A program made the position numbers and the translations under genes. 64,000 bases of DNA from Bilabrum cf. latius. Its lineage: Eukaryota; Bigyra: Bicosoecida; Bigyra; Bicosoecida. The stretch is from NCBI GenBank assembly GCA_965178125.1, contig OZ237746.1, positions 744,001-808,000 on the forward strand, given 5' to 3'. The notes under the pieces are model-generated. The model was not told the origin of the DNA. It worked only from the letters and a program-made list of their open reading frames with translations, and searched no databases. Positions 56,501-64,000 of the stretch are shown here, piece after piece; the first letter of the stretch is position 1; each line of letters starts with the position of its first letter.

Positions 56501-56676
56501 TCGCGGCCGAAATGCTGCTACGCTTGGTACGCGGGAATGTAGTCCAGCTTTGGCACCCGTGGAACAGGCGGTTGGGCATTAGCAGGGGCCCCAGCTACCT
56601 CTGACTTAGCTGAAGACTATGTCTTGGCGCTCTTCGAGGATGCGGATGCTTCCACGGGAGCCTGCCCGGATGCCAT
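50578..56676 (-). CDS. 2032-residue PHD-finger protein
   Basis: One uninterrupted frame from ATG 56674-56676 to TGA 50578-50580 when TAG is read through (about 14 TAGs, e.g. 54835, 54541, 54006, 53671, 52663, 51949, 51481, 50893, 50662, 50629). Features in order: N-terminal helical region (DWKEKYDKALAEDVNW; ILDWLDQRGASKEHTDW; GTLTSMARAAWVADCMTRFY); long Ser/Gly/Ala linkers; DPLQPAFFFPKAYRAQVAAM; YFLSRSYAEWRLRCGLHHG. A PHD finger follows at about 51700-51840 (CAGC, CDSC, HTYC, CPLC; C4HC3 pattern). A short region ending WVWHANAQAW comes next, and the C-terminus is a Gln-Gly repeat holding two TAGs. A PHD finger implies histone-tail reading in the nucleus; the rest is unassigned. The large plus-strand frames opposite it are shadows without TAG reassignment logic or family features. 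Confidence 0.82.
50584..50664 (-). repeat. Gln-Gly codon repeat with TAG in glutamine slots
   Basis: On the minus strand the run reads CAG GGG repeated, with one CAA, one CCG and one TAG (50629-50631) in the first codon position of the dipeptide. A second TAG (50662-50664) directly precedes the first CAG. This is the most direct evidence in the window that TAG stands in for CAG. Confidence 0.9.
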
Positions 56677-57791
56677 GCTCGAGAGGCTCGGCAGCTGCGC
56701 AAAATGGCGATGCGATCCCGACGGGCCGAGGAGGTTGAGGAAGCGCGAAGGGTCAATGCGATCCAGTCATATGCTCAACAAGCAGTATAAAGAGAGTATT
56801 CTGTGCAGGCCGCGATGAATGGCCGAGGCGGTACCCTGATGCCGGGGCGACGCTGCAGCGGCACCAGATTCCGGAAAGCGTCGCCCAGTGTTCGTGCAGC
56901 GGGTCCGCCGTCGCAACTCGGGAGGCAATCGAAGAACGGTTAGTACAATACGGGTAAAATTACAATCGGTCCTATGCCCAACTCACTAAGGTTGGGTCGT
57001 CTCCTTGTTGCCCTTACACGGGTCCCCGTGGTGAAGCTGCGGTCGTGGCAGGGCGAGAGCGAAGCAGCCTGATACACAGCAGATACAAGAGCGGGGGTGC
57101 CGACAATTGAAATGTATACGAGCAAATCATTCAAATCGTCGCCCAGTGCACGCAGGAGAGGCTTTGATTCGACCTCGTCGACACCGGTGATCGACGACGG
57201 GGATTCCCTCGATCCCCTCTGGCAGTGCGAGGTACGCAAGCACTGCATCTTCGCCCGCCAAGCACGCCAAATTTAGGAAAGATGCGATTTCAACATGAAG
57301 TACGGCCAATTGTCCCGGCACTGCAGGAGCCCTGCTACATCACACGCTGGGCCTGCGCCGCGATTCGATTCGCTGGCCGGCCCCTTGGCGACGGGGGCCA
57401 CTGGCAGACACTCACAGAAGTCGGGCGATCGATGGAGGCGATGGTATGGTATTAAATGCACCAGTGATGCGAATTCGATGAAACCGACGGTGCTTCCAGC
57501 TATATTGCTGCTGCGTCGGCGGGGTTTGTGTGCGCCGATGCGCACTGGAGAGTTGTGACCAATCCTGAAGATGAATGCATGAATGGTTTTCGGCTGCTAA
57601 CAGAACGCAACCATCAAGAATACGCGAAACCGCAAAAGACCTAACGCATCCTTTCTAACTAGCTGCAAGCAACGCAACCGACAGTCCAGTCCAATTCATC
57701 TAAATTTGTACTCTCTACATAAAGGCCCACCCAACAGCCTGATTCACCTCCTTGCAGACTCTCTACATAAAGGCCCACCCAACGGTCTGAT
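56677..57791. other. intergenic region
   Basis: 1.1 kb, AT-richer, upstream of the PHD gene and downstream of the 57.8 kb gene. Short frames only; no exon with family features, no tRNA recognised. It ends in the 48-bp duplication at 57711-57805. Confidence 0.45.
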
Positions 57792-57805
57792 TCACCTCCT
57801 TGCAG
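57711..57805. repeat. 48-bp direct tandem duplication spanning a stop codon
   Basis: 57711-57758 is repeated at 57759-57805 with two or three changes. The second copy contains the TGA (57792-57794) of the large minus-strand gene, so the duplication covers the gene's last codons and start of its 3'UTR. Confidence 0.85.
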
Positions 57806-60800
57806 CCGTGCCACCCACCTCCTTCCCCTCCTTAATCAGCCGAGACAGACGCGCCTCGGCCCCCCGCAGCGCTCCGATCGCAGCCCCTTCCCATCGCCGG
57901 TGCAACGCGCAGCTGCCCCTCGACCGGAGGCAGCAGGCGGCCTGCATTTCCTGTCTGCAGCGGTCGTGGCAGGGGATCGTCACCCGCTCCACGGCGTCCA
58001 GCCCATCATCTTCATCTTCATCTTCATCTTCATCTTCATCTTCTTCTTCTTCTTCTTCATCATCTTCTTTGTCTTGTCCATCTTTGCCCCTATCGACGGC
58101 TGCAGCGCCTGCACTGCCGCTCGCCCCACCAGCTACAGCGCCTGCACTGCCGCTCGCCCCACCAGCTACAGCGCCTGCACTGCCGCTCGCCCCACCAGCT
58201 ACAGCGCCTGCACTGCCGCTCGCCCCACCAGCTACAGCGCCTGCACTGCCGCTCGCCCCACCAGCTACAGCGCCTGCACTGCCGCTCGCCCCACCAGCTA
58301 CAGCGCCTGCACTGCCGCTCGCCCCACCAGCTACAGCGCCTGCACTGCCGCTCGCCCCACCAGCTACAGCGCCTGCACTGCCGCTCGCCCCACCAGCTAC
58401 AGCGCCTGCACTGCCGCTCGCCCCACCAGCTACAGCGCCTGCACTGCCGCTCGCCACTGTGCCCGCCTCCTGCCCATCCCCCTCACTCGTCACACCGATC
58501 CCGGCGAGGAACAGCAGCGCGCGCCCCACGAGACCCAGGGCAGGCCCGTCCACCAGCTCCCGCGCCAGCGCCCACCGGCGGGCGCACCTGGATCCGCCGG
58601 CGGCCCAGAGACGTTTCGCGATGTTATCAGCTGATCCAGTCCTAGGGAACAACCCAGTCCTAGGGAACAACCCGGCATCGTCACTCGTCACACATGCAGC
58701 GAGCAGGGCGGGGGACCAGCCGCAGGGCCGCCGGGAGACACGCGACTAGTGGTCCGAGTTTCGGCTCCGAATCCCGAACGGGGCCCCGATCCATTCCTCC
58801 GCAACGGAACCAGCGCCGCGCAGCACAGATCGGTGCAAACCGTCTGCAACTCCCGCGGCCCTTCCAGAGGCGGAGGCTGATGCATCGGTGCCCTTGCCCC
58901 TGCCGCTGCCTCTGCCCCTTATCCTACCCCTGCCCCTACCACTCTCCATTCCCTATAAACTCCCATCCCCCAGTCCCACGCGAGCCGGAGACACGTTGAT
59001 TCCCAAACCGGAACCAGAGCCACTCGTCACACCCCTCATCGGGATCGACATCGGGAAGGGCTCCTCGGGCGCCTTCACCCTGCCCACCCTCCCCGCTATT
59101 TTGGCTCCGAATCGATCCGACCCCCAGGGCAGGCAGGCCTTCCGACAGGGAACAATCACGGGAGCCCCGGCCCATGATGCCGCCGCCAGCAGCCCCTCGT
59201 CCTCCTGCCCCTCCATACCCGATGATGCCTCGCCGATCCCCGATGATGCCTCGCCGATCCCCGATGGTGGCTCGTCCCTTGCCTTCGCTCCACCGTCACC
59301 GTCCTCCATCAGTGGCTGATTCTGCTTCTCCTCCTCCTGCGATCCTCCATTGTTCCCTGGGACCCACCCGTCGGTCAGGTCGTCCAGCAGCAGCAGGATG
59401 GAGCTCCGGGCGCATCGCACTGCGACCAGCACGTCAATCGCGGCCCCAAGCCTGTCAGCCTCCACATCGGCATCGGCATCGGCATCGCGCTCATGCGCTT
59501 GCGCATGCACAGAGCCATCGTGCTGCTTCTCCTGCTGCTTCTCCTGCCGCTGATGCTGCTGCCTCTCTACCATCGCTGCCGCCCCGATCGCACTCGTCAC
59601 ACCACTCATAGCCCCCGCTCCCTGCATCGCCGAGGAACCGCTCCCCTGTCCCGATAGTGCAGGCAAATCTGACAACGGTTCCCCAGATTGTTCCCCAGAT
59701 TGTTCCCCGGCCCCGTGCCTCCGCATCCTGGACCTCAAGACCTCTCGCGCGCATCGCACGCCGCAGTACCGTGACTATTCCCTCCTCGGCCGGTTGCAAC
59801 CGGGGCGCAGGCATGCCACGTTGTTCCCTGGGACAACCATCCCACCGTGTGCCCCCCCCTTCCGCAGGTGCCTCATGGGGACACCCTCCAGTTCACATTG
59901 CTCCTCCTCCTCCTCACCCCTGCCACTCCCCTCCATCGGCACCTGCGACCGTGATGATGACGAGTGCGATGATGACGAGTGCGATGAGGCAAGGGTCGCC
60001 TCCTGTTTCGACTAAACGACAGCCCCCCCCTAGCCCCTCGCGAGCTAGCCCCCCGTGTCGCATTCGTCACACCCAGCGGCGCCGGCCCCGGTTCTGGCGA
60101 TCGCTCGCGAGAACCAGTCGGGCTCGGCGCCGCGCATCGGGCGAGGCAAACCCTGGTGTGACGAGCGCGACTCGGGGTCGGCAGGGGCCAGCAGCATGGC
60201 CCTGCCCAAAGACGCGCGCCCCACCCTCCTTCCCATGCCCGCGCCCCACCAGACTGCTCCTGCGACTGCCACGGATGGTGGTGGTGATGATGATGATGAT
60301 GATGGTGCACCTATGGTACGAGGCACCAGCACGGGCATCCGGCCAGCAACACTCGTCACACGCAACGAGCCGTGGGTGAGCAACCGCGCAGCCGATCCCG
60401 CCCCGCCCCCCATCCCCACATCCACCGCCTGCTGGGGGATCGTCACCAGCTCACGCCAGGCCCGCACGGCTGGGCCCCGGCTGTACGGGCCCGCACCAAG
60501 CCGCTCCCGCCACGCCGCAATTGCCCGATTTCTGGCTCCGGTTCCCTCCCACAGGTCCCCCAAGAGATCGAGTTCCCTGATCCTACCGGCAGCATCATCG
60601 TCATCACCACCGTCGTCGTCACACCAGCTCCAAGGGGCCGGGTCTTGCCCAATGCCAGCCTCCGATCCACCTGTGGACTGAGCCGAGGCAGTGCCTTCGT
60701 TTGCCGCTGCTTTCGTGCGCTTGCCCTTGGCCTTGCCTTTCTTGCTGCCCTTCCCCTTGTCTTTCTTGCTACCCTCCTCCTCGCCCTTGCCCCTGCCCTG

Positions 60801-63800
60801 CTCCTCCTCCTCGTCCTCATGCATCCCCTTCGATTTGCTGCACATGCTGGCCAGCAGAAGCAGAACAGCGGGGCTGGCCAGGCTCAGCCGAGCGATGGCG
60901 CGGGCCGGCACAGACTGCCAACCACCCGCACTCGTCACACCGCCATCGGATCCCGCATGCACCTCGTGCGCTTGCTGTGACGACGAGAACACGTACTCCA
61001 GCACCAGCATCGGCCCCTGCTCCCCCCCACCTTTCCCGTCCCCCACGTTGCCCACGTCACCCCCCGCATCCACCCGCACCCGCGTCCCGTCCCCCCCCGT
61101 GCCCTTCCGCCGCAGCCCCCTCACGGCCTCCCTCGCCATCCACGCGGCCTCGCCCAGCGCCACTGGGAGCATCGTCCTCGGCTCGTAGTACCTGTAGGCT
61201 CCGAATCTGTTCCCTGGGAGGTTGTTCCCTGTACCCGGCTGTTCTGACATGCCAGAACCACTCTTATCGCGCTACACTGCATCTCCGTCGCCGCTGTTCC
61301 CCAGGGGGGGGCCCGACTGCAGCGGCGCAGTCGCGTGTGCTTCGTCCCGAATGCGGGCGTACGCGAGCAGCTCGGAAACCGTGGGACCCGGAGCCGGAAA
61401 TACCTCTCCCACACCGGGGCTCCTCTGCTAGCCCCCGCCGCTTTGACCACCCCCCTGCATCGCCGCCCCCATGGTCTGCATGCTGCCCACGCGCAGCAGC
61501 TGATCACCCTCGGAAGCGGCCGTGCTAGCCGCCCTGCTCGCCGCATCGTCCTCCATCGGCAACGAGCCCGAGCACGGTACTAGCGCCCCACGTGTGCCAG
61601 TGCTGGTACCCGTACCCGTACCTGTGCCGGTACTGAGGATCGGGAGTCGTTCGTTGGCGGAAATGAGCGGGGCAGCAAGTCCACCGGTGGATTGGGGCTG
61701 CGGCTGGTCACGCGCCCCGGCATGCGATTTCTTGGGGCTGCTAGTGGTGGGGCTGCCAGTGGTGGGGCCGGGAGGGCCGGTGGGGCCGCTCGCAGTACCT
61801 GATGGCCCGCCGTGCGCACCACCAGCATTGCCGATGCCGCTGCCGCTGTCGATGCCGCTGCTGCTGCTGCGACCAGATTTTGTTCCCAGAGACGTGGCTG
61901 CACCCGATCCACCGGTAGATATTTGCACTGGTGCTTCCGCCACCCGTGGAGCTTCAGCACCAGCACCAGCACCAGCACCAGCACCAGCACCCGCACCAGC
62001 AGCCCCAGCTCCCCGCAGCACCGCCCACAGCACCCTCGCGACAGCCCCCGGCTGCACCCACACCACCCCCTGGTCACGGAGCAGGGAACAAATCGGCTCC
62101 GAGTCCGTGTCCCACCCACAGGCCCGAAAGGCCTCCTCGGCCGCTGTAGCGGAGCACAGGCTCGCACCGAACATCCTGCAGCAGGACTCGAGTGCGGGAA
62201 GGGCCGTGCGGATGAGCCGGAGGCCAGCGGCATTGGCGGTGGAGACGTTCTTGGCCTTGCATGCCTGGACCAAAGCAGCCCAGGCGTCCCTCAGCCGGTC
62301 TCCCAGGCTGAGTGCAGCCAGCGAGGAGTTGTCCACCACCTGGTCCATGTGACGAATGCGGCGCAAGGAGATGCCGAAGGCGGCCAGAGCGCCGTGAAGC
62401 TGGCCGGGGCTGGGGCCTGTACCGGCGCCCGCTCCAGCAAGCCCCAAGGAGACATGGGCCGCCCCAGGCGCCCTGCCCCCCCTCGCGGCGACGACGGTGG
62501 GGGGGAGAGGGCCCGAGGTTGCAACCACCGATCCACCGGTTGCAACCTCGGCGCGCCCGTCCACTCCCGTCCGCACCACCCGCGGGCCCAGGCCGTCGAG
62601 GCCGGGCACGTCGCCCAGGATCGCCTAGTAGGCCCTGTCCGGGGATACCGGTGTGACGAGTGCGATGGGTGGGGACTGGGATGACTCGGAGCCGCTCCCG
62701 TGGTGGCGATCCAGCAAGGCTTGTAGCCGCTGTCGCACGGCCGCAGCTCTCTCCACAGAGCCGTTGAGTTCCATGAGATGCGGCTCTTTGGAATCTTGCT
62801 CTGAGGGGGGCTCCATGGGTCCACCGGTGGATTGGCTACTGCTGTTCCCTCCGACTGCCTGGCCCCCCGCAGCCGAAGCTCTCCCAGCAAGGAACCTGGA
62901 AATACCCCCCGGCTCTAGGATCCCCTGCAGCGACTCGAGCACACACCCGTCCGACCTGTCCAGCACCTGCCCCTGCAGCGCAGCGCCGGCCTCTGGCCTT
63001 CCCAGCATGGCCAGCTGGCTCTCGAGCTGCTCCGCGCGGGGACTGATCCGACCCAGGGGACGGTCCAGCCAGGGAACATGTGTTCCCTGGGGCGGGCCGA
63101 CCGCACTCGTCACACCGGCTGCCTCCATCTGCACGTGCGTGATGTCGAGCAGCCGGATGCGTCGCATGCCACCGCGCATGCGTGGTACGGTGCAGCGGCC
63201 CACCCGCTTGGCAATGGTTCGGACCAGGCTAGATGCCGCTCCGACGGAGATGACCGCGCGCGCCTGTGCGGTTCTGAAGCTGCCACCGTCCGCGCTTGGA
63301 TGCAGTACCATCCAGCACGCTCTCTCCAGGGAGTGCACCAGCGAACGTTCGCCCACGAGCACGTGCCCCGCCAGCTCCAGGTCCCCTGGGAGCACCTGGA
63401 AGGCTGCCTCCCACAGCCGGGGTGCGTGGGAGTCCAGGCCACTGGCACTGGCACTAGGACCCGGAGCCGATCCACCGGTGGATTCCGCCCCGGGGGTCCC
63501 CGCGGATCCGGATCCGGAATTGGATCCGGAGCCGGTGCCGATGCCGGTGCTGTGCTTTCCTGAGGGCCTCACAAGCAGCAGCAGCACCCGCGCCACAGAG
63601 TCCACCAGGATCTCCCGGACGCTTGCCCCCCCACGGGGTTCCGGTCTAGCGGCGGACAGAGTTGCAGCCAGACGATCCAGGTTGCCATGTGCGTGCGCAT
63701 TAGGCCCTCCCCCCGCATTAGGCCCTCCCCCCGCCTGCGCCTCACTGCTGTGCATCTCCATGGCCCGCATGAATAGATCCACCAGCTGCGACATCCTCGC

Positions 63801-64000
63801 GATCACGTCGGCCGCCCACCGTTTCCTAAACTCCCGCCTCTCGTGTTCCCTGAGGGCGTCCCGGTGCACGCGCCAACGAGCCTAGCCACCGGTTGCAACC
63901 GCCCATTCCGTCACCGCGATGCAGTAGCTGTCCAGGGAACACAGGCTGCACTTGGGCTAGGAATGGGTCCTAGATGATGACGATGACGATGATGACGATG
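57792..64000 (-). CDS. large nuclear-type protein with Cys-rich zinc motifs (start lies beyond the window)
   Basis: A single frame of at least 2068 codons from the window edge to TGA 57792-57794, with about eleven TAGs (63943, 63883, 62625, 61428, 61286, 60045, 60027, 60012, 59781, 58953, 58746). Near the N-terminal edge is PKCSLCSLDSYCIAV followed by a basic helix (REHERREFRKRWAADVIARM). Near 59730-59810 lies CLRPGCNRPRRE-TAG-SRYC, then GVRCAREVLRSR. This C-x4-C...C-x3-C motif resembles the C-terminal zinc motif of CFP1/SPP1 COMPASS subunits (similarity by eye, not searched). A helical region around 62290-62370 (IRHMDQVVDNSSLAALSLGD) precedes low-complexity Ser/Gly/Ala linkers. The tail has the GGASGSAGAVA repeat and a Glu/Asp run. 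The chromatin role is inference. Confidence 0.75.
58099..58455 (-). repeat. 33-bp tandem repeat, about 11 copies, coding an 11-residue Gly/Ala/Ser unit
   Basis: Near-perfect 33-bp units encode GGASGSAGAVA on the minus strand. The near absence of substitutions indicates very recent expansion, and copy number is probably polymorphic. It is not a CRISPR array: there are no spacers and the frame is kept. Confidence 0.9.
63069..63090. repeat. palindrome of two CCAGGGAACA words
   Basis: CCAGGGAACA (63069-63078) and its reverse complement TGTTCCCTGG (63081-63090) face each other across 2 bp, inside coding sequence. A similar facing pair occurs at about 10730-10745. It shows the word in back-to-back arrangement. 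Confidence 0.8.

Noticed and set aside
58099-58455. CRISPR array with 33-bp repeats
   Set aside because: There are no unique spacers; the repeats are contiguous and coding.
1-64000. Window full of pseudogenes broken by premature stops
   Set aside because: All breaks are TAG, never TAA or TGA; conserved domains continue in the same frame on both sides; TAG positions are shared among paralogues. Random decay would give all three stops and frameshifts.
1-64000. Pyrrolysine or programmed readthrough at TAG
   Set aside because: About 80 TAGs in unrelated proteins, often in low-complexity linkers, two in a row in GSS, and in Gln repeats. That pattern fits a normal amino acid, not a special residue or regulated readthrough.
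1-64000. Bacterial or organellar origin
   Set aside because: Spliceosomal introns, PHD finger, peroxisomal signal, cathepsin X and eukaryotic-type glutathione synthetase; no operons or Shine-Dalgarno pattern.

Overview
This is nuclear DNA from a GC-rich, probably unicellular eukaryote with peroxisomes. The evidence is spliceosomal GT-AG introns, a peroxisomal acyl-CoA oxidase ending in a PTS1-like AKL, a squalene monooxygenase, a eukaryotic-type glutathione synthetase, a secreted cathepsin X-like protease, a PHD-finger protein and an EF-hand-like module of the kind seen in ciliary proteins. I cannot name the species.

The decisive observation is that TAG is a sense codon here. Read with TAG as stop, almost every gene breaks into pieces. 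Read with TAG as an amino acid, the pieces fuse into long single frames (4.5 kb, 7.0 kb, 6.1 kb and more than 6.2 kb, among others). I counted roughly 80 in-frame TAG codons, no in-frame TAA inside the genes I assembled, and TGA at the end of all 13 gene models with a visible end. A Gln-Gly repeat with one TAG in a glutamine slot, paralogue alignments opposite CAG, and TAG in the ankyrin consensus all point to glutamine.

Layout. 1-9.1 kb: three tandem minus-strand LRR paralogues (A cut by the window edge, B, C). 9.3-12.5 kb: squalene monooxygenase (+). 12.5-14.0 kb: an orphan coding exon at 13.17-13.43 kb. 14.0-16.7 kb: a tandem double cathepsin X-like protease (-). 16.8-17.5 kb: a small ankyrin protein (-). 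18.35-22.87 kb: a 1504-residue, possibly ciliary protein (+). 23.0-26.1 kb: acyl-CoA oxidase (-), divergent from glutathione synthetase (26.2-28.75 kb, +). 29.7-40.3 kb: an ankyrin gene built from about 20 near-identical exons of mostly 99 nt (+). 40.7-47.7 kb: a 2343-residue protein (+). 47.95-49.8 kb: a nuclear-type basic protein (-). 50.6-56.7 kb: a 2032-residue PHD-finger protein (-). 57.8-64 kb: a large Cys-motif protein (-), its start beyond the window.

Two compartments are visible. The LRR, cathepsin and ankyrin genes are less GC-rich and free of dispersed words. The other genes are very GC-rich, nearly twice the usual length for the recognised enzymes, and peppered with short words (GTGTGACGAGTGC, GGTTGCAACC, CCAGGGAACA, GTGGTCAAAG, CCACCGGTGG) that occur in every reading frame and both orientations. 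A C-terminal module of about 80 residues is shared by the LRR proteins and both ankyrin proteins, tying otherwise different repeat proteins into one family.
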